Shown in pieces: positions 22,735-35,850 of a DNA stretch of 64,000 nucleotides. Position numbers and translations under genes: made by a program. The DNA comes from Taenia hydatigena (lineage: Eukaryota > Platyhelminthes > Cestoda > Cyclophyllidea > Taeniidae). A model generated the notes under the pieces. That model did no database searches, had not been told where the DNA came from, and saw nothing but the letters and a program-made list of their open reading frames with translations. The stretch lies in contig JADWOT020000001.1 in NCBI GenBank assembly GCA_036345935.2, forward strand, positions 35,342,876 to 35,406,875, given 5' to 3'. How positions within the stretch are numbered: position 1 is the stretch's first letter; each line of letters starts with the position of its first letter.

Positions 22735-24620
22735 ATGTCTGGTATCGAAATCGCCTTGGTTAATAATGCCCTTTTAGTCAATATCACTTAACCCATCCTT
22801 AACATTTTCAAAAAGTCATTTTTTATTTGGTTCTGTATTGACATGAGTAGTGTGTTGGAAGAGGAGTTGGTTGTATCTTTTACGCAGATATGATATTTTT
22901 TATTCTAGATGGTCCTAATCCTCCACAAAAACCATGTACGGAACAACCCAGTAAGTACCTTTGAACAGATGAAGTGGCTTTTACCTTTTTCCCGTCCTCC
23001 AACTCCATGCGGCAATTGTTGTTACAGTTCACTTTTCACCTACTCACTTTAACTCAATGTTGTAACAGCTTCAGTTGCCAGGGTTAATTCCTTTGCTCAA
23101 GCGCATGGTGTAACTCATGTTTGGTTTCTCCGATTTGCACCATTCTAACGAAGTTGTCTATGACCCCAAAAGTTGTGGATGTGCAATTGTCCCAAAGGTT
23201 AGGATTAAATTGAATCATTATGACATTGTTAGCGTCACTGGAATAGACTCACTTTGTACACTATGGCGCACAAAACACTTCTTACTATTTGTCAAATCTC
23301 TACCCTCCTCTCTACCTTCTACCTCTTTGTTGGCCTGACAATATTTCACCAAGGTGTGCCATTGTCACGTCTCGTCAGTTTTGTCCTCAACTAGGAGAAG
23401 GATTGGGTGCCTTTTTATTGCATTATCGTATCATACAATGCGTTCCAAACGGGGGTGCCTAATCATAGTTTAAGATGAGACCCTCTAGTGGATGCACTGG
23501 TTTACTTTCCTTTACTGCGACTGATTATCACTGTTGTAATAGATCTTGCATTTCTCCATCCTGCGGCAAACTTTAACCAAGCATGAATGAGGGGCTCTTT
23601 GTTGTGCACTTCATCTTTTGTTGTTCATATCGGAGCGTTGCTACATGTTCTGAATTATTAAGATTTGTCGCACGCTTGTGGTTTCGCTGTCTATTAACAC
23701 TGTCTTCTAGCAGCTGTGGTATACACCTCTGCCGCACTGGGCGCCGGTCCTTCGCAATTCTTCTGTCCAAAATGTCGGAAAGAAGTGCTAACCAACGTCA
23801 CCTATGAGTCGGGTTCCCTGACATGGATTTTGGCTGTTCTAATCTGCATCTGCGGGTAGGCTACTTTGCACTGTTTCACCTCATTCATGTAATTTGCTCC
23901 TTCGGCTAGCGTTTTTTTCCACGCCTTGGTGAAGCCTGGCTGTATGAATGTCATAATAGATTACGACAACTCTCCTTGTCTGCGTAAACGATTTATTGCT
24001 GGGTGTGGGGGGACCTCTTTGCTTAAGTGGCCTCTCAGGAGTGTTAAGTGCCTTCATGTTAGATTTTCATAGCCTCTAGAAGCTGGAGTATGAGGATACT
24101 AAGTCAATGTCTTGAACCATTCTCCCGCACAAATGTGGACACTCTGCCTCGCCTGTGGAGGTTGGTTGCACTACATGGTCGCGTCAACATTTAGCCTACA
24201 CTCTGCGTGGCCTTTTGAGGTGGCGCGTTTGTGGTTTGGGGTTAACTTTACACCTGACAGATTCGCTCACCATCTTATTTGGCTTATTGCTTCCACAGAT
24301 TATAGGAGCTCTAGGAGCCTAGACACGTTACGTTGTTTAGACGACGCAAGCCAACTTGATGGCGGTTACTGCTTTTGGCATTGCTCAAATAAGTATTTCG
24401 CAATGTCGCATGAAGTTCCATTGTTTGAGGAGGAGCACTCATGGCTTCACTTTTGTCTTCTGTAGACCATGCTGGGCTGCCCTTACGAATTCAATCTATT
24501 GCTCCTTTTAGTGGTGTTCTGGGCTGTTGTTTGATTCCGTTTTGCTGCGACTGCGATAAGAACGCGGTGCACACCTGTCCGTATTGCAAACGAACCCTTG
24601 GAAAATACACTCGCTTATGA
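22735..24620 (+). CDS. LITAF: LITAF-domain protein (LITAF/CDIP1 family), four exons
   Basis: Coding exons are 22735-22741, 22909-22950, 23711-23855 and 24512-24620. All three introns (167, 760 and 656 bp) have GT..AG ends, phases agree, and the product is 100 residues. After a short Pro-rich N-terminus (GPNPPQKP) comes the complete LITAF domain. It has a first zinc knuckle FFCPKC (C35, C38), then YESGSLTWILAVLICIC and a Cys-rich hydrophobic stretch to about residue 78. The second knuckle is HTCPYC (H85, C87, C90), followed by the typical ending LGKYTRL. Family members bind zinc and insert a short hydrophobic segment into the cytosolic face of endosomal and lysosomal membranes. The usual N-terminal PPxY and PSAP motifs are absent. 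The domain exons are secure; the 7-nt first exon is less certain. An upstream in-frame ATG at 22567 would add 56 unconserved-looking residues, and I prefer 22735 because MSDGPNPP is typical of the family. No clear polyadenylation signal was seen just downstream. Confidence 0.92.
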
Positions 24621-27483
24621 ACTACCCACACCATCTCCCTGCCTTCTTCCCTTCTTTCCGTGGACAAGGCTATTCACATCTCATGCATAAGGAAACTTGG
24701 ATTCTTTGCTTCTTTCCACGCTCATATTTTCTTACTTTTTGGGTACCTGATATTTGAAAAGAGACATTTGTTGCTTGATTAATGCAAACTACGGTTGGTA
24801 ATTTTGCAATGCCACCCATCTTTCACTGTGCCTTCTTTTGTGGCTGTGGCACTTCAGTTGGACGCATACGTAGTGTGCCCAGTCCTCTGTCCAGTGGAGA
24901 TCGCATGTGTAGACACTTATACTCACATATCCGCGCTTTCTCACCAAAATTCTCATCAGATGTCTCGGTTTTCCTATTAATCACCCTAAAACCATGAATT
25001 GCATTGGTGAGTAGTGCATAATCGTGATCAAGTGCATGCTGGGTGTGATCCTATGCATGGGGTGATCATTCCAAAAATAGCCAGTCATGCTCATGTGCGA
25101 TTCATTGACGCAGGCGGTACTTGCGTCTTGGTGAGGTGGGAGCTACGCAGACCAGGGTGGGTATTTCTGAAGGGGTTGGTGACTGACGCGCTGTGCCTTG
25201 AGTCGATTCACACGGCTCTTCCGTGAGTGGCTGTGCTCACATGGACTGAGAGAATCTGCATGCGTGTGTGCGTTTTCAAATCACTGAATCGACGGCAGCA
25301 GGCATTGGTCCACTGGACGTCGCCCTGTTGCATCCAGACAAAGGTATCCGAATAAGCACAATATGACTACTCAGTGAGAAATTCTAAAATAGTGTAAGTC
25401 CTTTTGCCCTTTCCAAGGGGACGAGAGGTGTGCGATCACTAGGCGGCTACGCTTTTAAGCGTGGTCATTTGGCTGTGGTTGGCTGGGTTGTTGTGCGGCA
25501 TGTTTAGCCACGTCAGCTGAGTTGGAGATGTCACTCAAGTGGTCAGCAGTAGCAGGATACATATGCGATTTGCCTTCAAAAGGAGCCTTGGTCAACCCAT
25601 CGCTGACAGCTCACCATTCGTCACGCCCAAAAGTCCCGCAAGACGTTTTCGCTTCTCGCAGTATATTATTCAAAGCTGTAGTTTAATTTGTTCGCATCGT
25701 GTGTTTTAACAAATGGAAGTCGCAACCTGCCAGTTGATTGTGGTCAGCCCTATTGCATACATCTTCCTGGCAATGTCCTCATTGCAGTGCTTACAGCAAA
25801 GGGTTATTTTACAAAGCATTGTTAGGCATGTCCTAGGATTACGCTTTCCAGAAAGGCTATAATGATTCAGCTCTGGGAGATATTTTTGAAGTGCGCCGTT
25901 TTCACAGCGCAGTGTGGTAGGAGTTGAAAGAGGCGACCGCTTTGATGCCAAGATCTTTTACTTACAAAGGATGAGTAGTTGAAAGTAGGGAAACTCTCTA
26001 TCCAAGAAATTTTCGCAACGACTCATCATTGTGGATTTCAATGACGCTCCATCTAGCACACAACACTAGCACTATTAGTTGTTAAAACCAGCAAACGCCC
26101 TGTCTCACATCTCTGTAGTACTTTTGCAGGAAACGTTTTTTCTTGCTTTTTGGACTTGCGAGGACACAAGGCAAAAAGCTTTTGCTGCCTTTTTCAGCTG
26201 ACCACTGTCCCGCTGCCTGATTCCCCTCTGCTGTCCTCCGTGCAAGGATGTGGAGCATCTCTGTCTCATGTGAGGTCGCTTCTTGCGCTCTTACTGGCGC
26301 TTTAGATTCCTGCGGCAGGTTTTGCCCTTTGATGGCAATCCTGTTGCTCCTCACCCACTATACACTTCACTTGTGCCTTTTGCTTTAGCCTTCACTATGC
26401 GCAACTATTTCTCCATCCCATCTGGTGCGATCACACTGGTTCCCTTGGTGCTGTGGTAATGTGTAATGAAAGTCGAGTGTACCGTGTTAATGGGTGCTGG
26501 AACCTGAGTACAGCGTGTTTTCGTCCAATCGCTTTTAGTTTTGGTGAAATATAACAAGCCAGAATATGGATGGCTTGATTTACTCGAAATGGCTCTACTT
26601 GTGGGACACATATTCAGACATCTGTGCAGCTGAGTTTGGGAGGCAATGCGACATTTTTAAAAGGCTTTTGAAATGTTAGCATGATCAGTATCTCGTAGTG
26701 CATTACACAAAGTAGGGAAAAGAGCTGCTTTTCTGTGCTGAGGTGCATTATCAAAATTGGTTGCCCTTGAGGAGTTCCTGTATCCCCTGCTTGGTTTCAT
26801 ATCCCTCAAACGTGTTCTTGTGTACATTGCGATGTAACTGTTTTTATTCGCAGTCAACCTTAGTTGACTGTATTCATCAATTAAGAGCAACAAGGAAAGG
26901 AATGAGTTGGCATAGTATCAGAATGAAGATTCGCGACTCAGCTTAAAGACTAGTCTTTCGATGGCATGACCAGCCCTAATGTGCAATTGACGTCCGATTC
27001 TCGAGATTACAGATTTCCATTTGCTTGGATGCAGTCACATGGATTCCCATCATGTCTACGGAACAGTGGAGAAGGTTCTGCTCTGTTCTGTTCTTTCCTA
27101 TCTCTTCCACAAATGCACTCTCATGAAATTGAGGTTGGCAGTGGTAGAGGTGTTCTAGGAACACCGCACTGAATGGCAGAAGCAGTAGTTAACATTAATT
27201 AGAACTGCTTACTTGACTGATTTGCATTAATAAATGCTGGTTCCTGTTCAAGACTAGAGCTCTGGCTTGACTCACCCAAGGTGGACGATCTTCAAGATGT
27301 TGACTTCCTGAACATATCCCTTCCACATGCCGCACCACTCATCAGAGCTGGATTTTTGAGCTTTCAGTGACCTCACCTACGTCCATCGCTCCTACCTTCG
27401 GACTTGGATAAACTTGCACCGTAATGATGAAAGCTGGCAGTCATGCCACTTTTGAAACCTTTTTGCCTGCAGAAACATAACCG
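24621..27483. other. Stretch without a supported gene
   Basis: This contains only short frames. The minus frame 26082-26354 is rich in charged residues (90 codons) but lacks splice context and known motifs. The 3' UTR of the LITAF-domain gene presumably starts this stretch. Nothing else was recognised. Confidence 0.35.
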
Positions 27484-29938
27484 CAGAAATTGGAGTAATG
27501 AAGATGCTACGAGACACGCCTAGTCTCTACAGTGTGAAATTTCTCCACCTCCCTATTGGGTCTTCAAATCCCTTTCTATTCTTGCGCTACTGTTGCTTTC
27601 GTTCAAATTGCCATCATTCATATCCCCTTACACCAACGTTTCCAAATGCCACTTCTGTGTCCACCAAATACTCGTGCTTAAGCCACCTCTGACAGGTGTC
27701 AAAATCAGAACTTAGCCAAGATTCCTCTTGCACAACACAGTGAAAATCTACCGAGCCGCCGCATTACGGATCTTTTTCATAAGAGCCGCTTAAGCTTAAT
27801 GAATGCACCTACTTTGCCTTTGCTGTTAGAGACAGCAGCTTCACTTATGGACTAAGGCAAGCCTAAGTGGTTGAGGAGTGAGAGAGTTAAGAGGCTGTAG
27901 AATTAGGATTGGGTACAACAGAACCTCTGAACTCATCACTGCTAAATACCTGATCATGTCTCACTTAGGAGGAGAGGGGCTTACTTAATCAGGTGTGAAG
28001 CTCTCATTCCTGATATTCGTCGGTGTTTCAAGAGACAAACAAGCAATGCGTGCCTCAAGGATAGTTCATGCTAACACTTTTAATTACACTGAATCGTGCG
28101 GAAGGATAAGTGGTTCATTGATGCGAGACTGCATAGAAAGGCGATGGTTCATGACATGCACATAGGACCGACCTCGTCGCTCTTTCCCTCAACCTTCGTA
28201 GTCCCTCTGTCAAGCCAAATTGTGATCTTGACTAGCCCATTCTAGCTACTTATAGTCCATCAGGACAGTTGACATATTGCACAAACCTTAGACACAGCCG
28301 CCTATGTGCCCCGCTTTCATTCCTTACACCAGCGCACTGGCAGTTGAATGCGATGACTGCCGACACAAAACTGCAAATACCCGGTTCTGTTTAGTCATTT
28401 CGTCTGACATTTTTTGTCCTTTGAGTGGCTCCACCCGAATCGGGTGTGACGGAGGCTCCTTTTAAGACAAAGCGCGATGAATGGGTGCGAGCATGCTGTC
28501 AATTACCGCAAGTCGCCTAGTCACAATTTCTTTGATGCCCTGAGTTGTGCCAATCACATTAAGTTAGGCGGTAATGAATCGAAGTAGATGCCAAGCTATG
28601 GAGCAAGCAAAGAGAAAAAGACCTCATCAACATACTGGGGACCAAACCTAAACAGAAACCAAGTCCACCAAGTTCACTTTGTGCGTTTGCCCATTCCTGC
28701 ATCTTTGGCCTTTGTTAGTGAAAAGAGCAGAAGTCAAAAAGACTAAAATTCAGACTAGGCGGAAAGAGGAGCCCAGAAAAAACTGGCATGATTCCAATGT
28801 TTAAATTTTTACTTTTAAAGGAACCGTCCAGAATCCATGTATAAAAAGAATTTTCATAGTAAAGATTTAAAGGGAATCATTATTATTATAACAAGGCACC
28901 TAATACGTTCCCATGTCCAACTCAAAGCGTTTCAAAAATGTATGTTGGATTAGGGAGAATATTTGGTGCCCAATACACCTAAATCAGGTGGAGCCACTCA
29001 AGGGACAATAAATGTCAGACGAAATGTCCAAACAGAACCGATATTTGGAGTTTATGTGTCGGCAGTCATCGCATTCAACTGCCCGTGCGCTGGTGTAAGG
29101 AATGAAAGCGGGGCACATAGGCGGCTGTGTCCAAGGTTTGTGCAATATGTCAACTGTCCTGATGGACTATGAGTAGCCAGAATGGGCTAGTCAAGATCAC
29201 AATTTGGCTTGACAGAGGGACTACGAAGGTTGAGGGAAAGAGCGACGAGGTCGGTCCTATGTGCATGTCATGAACCATCGCCTTTCTATGCAGTCTCGCA
29301 TCAATGAACCACTTATCCTTCCGCACGATTCAGTGTAATTAAAAGTGTTAGCATGAACTATCCTTGAGGCACGCATTGCTTGTTTGTCTCTTGAAACACC
29401 GACGAATATCAGGAATGAGAGCTTCACACCTGATTAAGTAAGCCCCTCTCCTCCTAAGTGAGACATGATCAGGTATTTAGCAGTGATGAGTTCAGAGGTT
29501 CTGTTGTACCCAATCCTAATTCTACAGCCTCTTAACTCTCTCACTCCTCAACCACTTAGGCTTGCCTTAGTCCATAAGTGAAGCTGCTGTCTCTAACAGC
29601 AAAGGCAAAGTAGGTGCATTCATTAAGCTTAAGCGGCTCTTATGAAAAAGATCCGTAATGCGGCGGCTCGGTAGATTTTCACTGTGTTGTGCAAGAGGAA
29701 TCTTGGCTAAGTTTTGGTTTTGACGCCTGGCAGAGGTGGCTTAAGCACGAGTATTTGGTGGACACAGAAGTGGCATTTGGAAACGTTGGTGTAAGGGGAT
29801 ATGAATGATGGCAATTTGAACGAAAGCAACAGTAGCGCAAGAATAGAAAGGGATTTGAAGACCCAATAGGGAGGTGGAGAAATTTCACACTGTAGAGACT
29901 AGGCATGTCTCGTAGCATCTTCATTACTCCAATTTCTG
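27484..29938. repeat. Foldback element 1: inverted arms of about 955 bp
   Basis: The left arm 27484-28442 and right arm 28985-29938 are reverse complements with very high identity. For example, the frame with MKMLRD and PSLYSVKFLHLPIGSSNP occurs at 27498 (+) and again from about 29927 downwards (-). The spacer is about 540 bp and resembles 34150-34760. Just inside the arms lies the block GAGTGGCTCCACC...GTGTGACGGAGGCTCC, also seen in foldback 2. No transposase frame was found. It fits a non-autonomous foldback or MITE-like DNA element. Confidence 0.85.
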
Positions 29939-30865
29939 TTCTACTAGGAACTTTTGGATCAGAGGCATGCAAAAAGGCTCTGTCCATTCAAGACTAACAG
30001 CCAATGCGGTGCTGTTTATGGCATTCAGATATGTCACAGGGATTATACAAGCCAAGTCGGATTGCACGATTGCGATCATCGATGTGAGTGGTGGCTTGAT
30101 GCGAGACGATGCGCTTTCGTGTACGCAATGGAAGATGGCAATGACATCACCCCGATCAATCAGCTCGGGATGAGATTCTATCTTGCTAGAAGTATCCTGC
30201 AACCTATCGCCAAATTCAACGTTTGAATACAAAGTGGGTATTTATCATTAGCTAGCGACTCATTCATCATTCGGCCGCGGAATGGGAAACTGTTGAGTCG
30301 TTGCATTTAGTTAATTCTATGAATTTAGAATTCCTACGCGCATATCTACCACGACAAATTTCATTTTACTTGCCGTTCCCTTTTGACACCATCCAATCCC
30401 TTTCTTTAGCCCTTTTTGTGTCTTCACCTCTCTTGAATTTATGTAACTACTATTCTTGACACAATCAGCATCAATATTATCGAAGTCTTCTCATCTATTC
30501 CTTTTCTTATTCTGACCGGCTCCAAGTGGCGATTCGGTTCAGAGCCATTTTTACTGACTGTTCAATTTCCATTCACCTTATAGTCATCCGACCTTCACTG
30601 AATCTAGGATTAAGGCACACACTCATTGGGTCTATCCATGCACTAATCCGTTTCTGATCTGGGGCTTTCCATAAACTCGCGAAGTCAAGGTCAACGAACG
30701 ATGACCCGCTCCCTACAACACTGCCCGCTTCTACCACTTCATTCAAATAGTTTCTCATTTTCTGAGGTGTCTTTTTATGCTAGACTGGAAGGTGAATGTG
30801 TTCCTCATCGAGACCCTCTGAATGTCGCTAACTTTTTATTGTCTGCCATTCTTTGTGTCACTTGA

Positions 30866-33502
30866 TTTGCCCCATGGTGGCATGAAATCAAGACCGTTTT
30901 ATTGCATCTTAAAGCAAGATGAAATATTGTTTGCCCTTGTTAACCTAAAAGAACTTATGAGTCAAAAGTTAAGATTGAGGCCCTCCTTTGCTTGTACGCT
31001 AATGCTTCACTAGCCCAGTAACTATAAAGAAGGTCATGACTACCGGATTAAGGTTGTGCCCGAATTGCCGCGATGTTTGCAAGTGTTGCGCGATTCTACC
31101 TCTTACCGCCTGCTCTGCAACAAGAGGACAGTGAACTTATAAGGTTATTTAATTTACTGGGCCGCATCAGGCTCATGTAGTGAATCATGAGATAAAAAGG
31201 AACGTAAGAGGACACAAAGTTCAGCTCTACATCTTATATCTTGTTTTAGCTTCTTCGAGGGTTAAAGACCTGAGACCAGCTGACAAGTTGCTGGATCAAT
31301 GCATGCTTAAGGCAATGGACAAAAAATGCCATAGTGGGGCCAATTTACACTCATTAATAAATGCATTACGAATGGAATATTAAAAAATAATGCTTACCGA
31401 TGGAAGAAAAAGAGCTGAAGAGCACAATAAAACCACTAAAATAATCGCTCCTGGCCCCTTTGTCGTGTCCTTCCTGATGCGATAGGTGCTTGCCCAATCA
31501 GGTGTGAAGCGCTTGTTCCTGATTTTGTCGGTAGAAAAAAGGACAACAAAACAAAGTGCGCCCTGAGGGCAGACTTTAGCTGTCACCCTTAAATGGACTA
31601 AGCAAATGCAAAGGAATGACTCTATGACTCTACGAAGAGATTATGGTTTATGACTCGCAAGCCGAGCCGAGTATGTAGCTGCTCTTATTCGGCCTGTTTG
31701 CTCACTCTCTGATGTCAAATTTTGCTTCTACACTCTTACAACTGTTAACAACTAGCTTAAATCTTAGGCATTGTCACCTTTGCGTTTTAGTTTGTTTTCT
31801 TGCCCTAAAGCATTAGCAGTTGAATGCATGACTGCTGACACGAAGAATTTAATTGTCTGACTCTGTTAAGCCAAACAACACGTGACTCCTCTTGTGTCTG
31901 TTATCGGCTCTTGAGTGGCTCCACCTAATTTGGGTGTGACGGAGGCGCCTTGAAATGCGGAGCACGATAACTCTGGTGTAGGTATGCGTTCCATTGCCAC
32001 AAACTGTGCTCAAAGATGCGTCATTCACTGAGCGTGGTCGCAAGCAGTTGGGGTAAATGATAAGCAAGGTTGTTAAGGCTGTTTCAATTCTCGTAGCCAT
32101 TTTCGTTCACTTCAGGAGGAACACCTTTTATGCATTGTTTGGGTGCCTTACGGTAGTATTAAGATACTAGCCAATATGGGTCAAATGTCACGGTTTGCCT
32201 CAGACAGCTTGTATTCAAATGGCGACCATGTCGTGCTTTTAAAATGATTACCACCTCTGTGGAATCCTGTAAAGTGTTAAAGATTGTACCTTAAAGTTTC
32301 AAAAGTTTCGAAAACATTAAAATGAATGAAAATTATTTCGTATTAAAGGTGTTTCCCCCTAGAGTGAAGGAAAATGGCTGCGAGAATTAAAACAGCCTCA
32401 ACAACCTTGCTTATAGTTTACCTTAACTTCTTGCGACCACACCCCGCGAATGACGCATCTTTGAGCACAGTTTGTGGTAATGGGGCGCATACCTACACCG
32501 GAGTTATTGTGCTCCGCATTTCAAGGCGCCTCCGTCACACCCAAATTAGGTGGAGCCACTCAAGAGCCGATAACAGACACAAGAGGAGTCACGTGTTGTT
32601 TGGCTTAACAGAGTCAGACAATTAAATTCTTCGTGTCAGCAGTCATTCATTCAACTGCTAATGCTTTAGGGCAAGAAAACAACCTAAAACCCAAAGGTGA
32701 CAATGCCTAAGATTTAAGCTAGTTGTTAACAGTTGTAAGGGTGTAGAGGCACAATTTGACATCAGAGAGTGAGCAAACAGGCCGAATAAGAGCAGCTACA
32801 TACTCGGCTCGGCTTGCGAGTCATAAACCATAATCTCTTCGTAGAGTCATAGAGTCATTCCTTTGCATTTGCTTAGTCCATTTAGGGGTGACAACCAAAG
32901 GCTGCCCTCAGGGCGCACTTTGCTTTGTTGCTGCCAGGAGCGATTATTTCAGTGATTCTATTGTGCTCTTTAGCCCTCTTGTCTTCCGACAGTAAGCATT
33001 TTTTTTATAATCCATTCATAATGCATCACTATGGCATTTTTGCCCACTGCCCTAAGCATGCATTGATCTAGCGACCCATCTGCTGGTCTCAGGTCTTTAA
33101 CTCTCAAGAAGTTAAAGCAAGATATAAGATGTAGAGCTGAACTTTCTGTCCTCTTACGTTCCTCTTTATCTCATGATTCACTACATAGGCTTGATGCGGC
33201 CTCGTAAATTAAATACACTTACAAGTTCACTGCCCTCTTATTACTGCAGAGCAGACGGTAAGAGGTGGAATCGAGCAACACTTGCAAGCATCGCAACATT
33301 TCGAGCACAACCCCAATTCGGTAGTCATGAGCTCCTTCATAGCTACTGGGCTAGAGAAGCATTAACGCACAAGCAAAGGAAGGCCTCAGCCTTACCTTTT
33401 GACGCATAAATTCTTTCAGGTCAACAGGAGCAAACAATAATTCATTTTTCTTTAAGATAAAATAAAACGGTCTTGATTTCATGCCACCATGGAGCAAACC
33501 AA
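30866..33502. repeat. Foldback element 2: inverted arms of about 1.15-1.25 kb
   Basis: The left arm 30866-32118 and right arm 32356-33502 are reverse complements, somewhat more diverged than those of foldback 1. The 83-residue frame ending SHVLFGLTESDN appears at 31849-32100 (-) and 32374-32625 (+). The spacer is about 240 bp. Parts of each arm match foldback 1 at lower identity, including the block GTGTGACGGAGG and the segment beginning GTGTGAAGC near 31500. The mirrored frames come from the palindrome and are not evidence of genes. Confidence 0.85.
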
Positions 33503-34762
33503 GTGATTAGATGTGAAACCCTCATTCCTGATTTCCGTCGGTAGTTCATGAGACAAACAAGCGATGCGTGCCTCAAGGATAGTTCATGCTAACACATTTA
33601 ATTACACTGAATAGTGCGGGAGGATAAGTGGTTCATTGATGCAAGACTACATAGAAAGGCGATGGTTCATGACTTGCACATAGGACCGACCTCGTCGCCC
33701 TTTCCCTTAACCTTCGTAGTCCCTCTGTCAAGCCAAATTGTGATCTTGACTAGCCCATTCTAGCTACTTGCAGCCCATCTGGACAGTTGACATATTGCAT
33801 AAATCTTCGACACAGCCGCCTATGCGCCCTGCTTTCATTCCTTACACCAGCTAACTAGCAGTTGAATGCGATGACTGCCGACACAAAAACTCCAAATACC
33901 CGGTTCTGTTTAGTCATTTCGTCTATTTTTTTGTCCCTTAAGTGGCTCCACCCGAATCGGGTGTGACGGAGGCTCCTTTGAAGAAAAAGTGCGATGAATG
34001 TTTGCGAGCATGCTGTCAATTACCGCAAGTCGCCTAGTCACAATTTCTTTGATGTCTCCGCCTGATCAAATGCAGTACTTGTCATTGTGCTCTGAGTTGT
34101 GTCAATCACATTAAGTTAGGTGGTAATGCTTCGAAGTAGATGACAAGCTATGGAGCAAGCAAAGAGAAAAGGACCTCATCAACATTTTGGGGACCGGTCC
34201 TAAACAAAAAACCAAGTCCACCAAGTTCACTTTGTGCATTTGCCCATTCCTGCGTCTGGTCAGCGAAGCAAATCGCAAAATTCAACGTTTAACCTTCTTA
34301 TCCTTTGGCACAACCAAAGTTACCCTGCTTTTCACTTGTAGTTCCTGTGCGTAGTAATTTATTGCGAGTCTTAGAGTGCTTTTGGGGCGGCCACTCTGCT
34401 CGACCATTTAGTCTGCACTTAAAAGTGGAGTTCAAGCAAAATGGTTGACTAGGTGATTCTTCCTAGTTCTCTGTTTTCGTGCTCAATACACACTTCACAG
34501 CGCAAATCTTTCTTTGACCTTCGCTAGTAAAAAGAGCAGAAATTAAAAAGACTAAAATTCAGAAAAAAACTGGCATGATTCCAATGTTTAAATATTTAAT
34601 TTTAAAGGAGCCCCTAGAACCCATGTATAAAAAACATTTTCATAGTAGAGGTTTAAAGAAAACTGTTTATACAAGGCACTTAATACGTTCCCATGTCCAA
34701 CTCAAAGCGTTTCAAAAATGTATGTTGGATTAGGGAGAATATTTGGTGTCCAGTACAAACTC
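33503..34762 (+). repeat. Single-arm relative of foldback element 1
   Basis: 33503-34260 follows 27990-28700 in direct orientation (shared block AGGATAGTTCATGCTAACAC and the GTGACGGAGGCTCC motif), and 34510-34762 follows 28725-28975. Between them lies about 250 bp not found in element 1. It abuts the right end of foldback 2, so the three elements form a cluster. Confidence 0.75.
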
Positions 34763-35850
34763 AATCTTTTCCTACTTTTGCATCCCATCCAATAGCTTAG
34801 TGCGATTGTACTTAATTTCGATTTCTGCATTTATTCTCATTATCGTGAATACTTCTAGAATAAGAATTACTTTACTCATGATCACGTGATGTCGCAGCTC
34901 TTTGCTCTTATGGTGCGGTAGTTAGAAGAAAAGAGGGGCACTGGAACGACAAAATAGAGCAATCTCGTAAGCCTGGTGGAGGAAGGAGGCATGTCTAAGA
35001 AGGCAGGAGTTTTGAGTGTAACTCCCCATACTCATTGCAATGACGTCTGCGGATTGTAGACTAGAGGGAAGACGACTGTGATCTGCATCAAAGCTACCAG
35101 CTGCATCCACCTCAGGTGATGTCCTCGTGGCAGTTCCAGCTTTGTGGTGTTCACGATTAGAAATTAGCACCACCGACTGCTTTGATGTGGGAGTGTGTTT
35201 GAGTGGTCAAGACCTCTCCGACCGCCTAACCAGATACTCATTCCGCATTGCACAGAAATGTGCAAAGGAGTCAGAATGAGTCCCTAAGTGATTGACAGCT
35301 GGCCAGAGGAGACGGTCCAATTGTGAGCCACAGTATCTAAGAGCCTTCAGCATCGCGAGATGACGTGCGATGGCACCGATCTCTGACGTGTTTAAATATG
35401 TGAGCGCCAAATTAGATTTGTCTCGGTTTTTGGTTATTACTACATGCTAAGCACTGTTTGAAACACTAGAAGCGCCCTCGTATTGCCAAACCACTTAGTT
35501 ACTTGTTATTTTTCTTCGCGGTGGAAGCAGACCCATACCGTCGAACATATTAGCTTTCAAGTATTAAATGTTTTGCAATAGAATTTAACCGATCTTAATT
35601 CCATCCTGTAGTAAATCTAACCGATTTTCAAAATAAGTGATTATTGTCACTTACGTGGGTAATTATTCCTTTGTGTCACATATACGTGTCACAGGCCTTT
35701 ATTAGGTTAGGACCACCGGTCGTATCAGGACCTGCCGCAGCCGCATTAATTGCGATCAGCATAAGCCACTAAAGACGTGGTCGGTTTGGTAGACTGACAG
35801 CAGTTACCCGAATCCCATCTATGAATCGGTGGTTGTGGATTGGTTGCTGA
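34763..35850. other. Stretch without a supported gene
   Basis: The minus frames 34922-35173 and 35207-35410 have no known motif. Nothing else was recognised. Confidence 0.35.

Noticed and set aside
27498..29987. Matching frames containing PSLYSVKFLHLPIGSSNP on both strands
   Set aside because: They are explained by the inverted arms of foldback element 1.
31849..32625. Matching 83-residue frames on opposite strands, suggesting a duplicated gene
   Set aside because: They are the two arms of foldback element 2. No start context, introns or domain support a protein.
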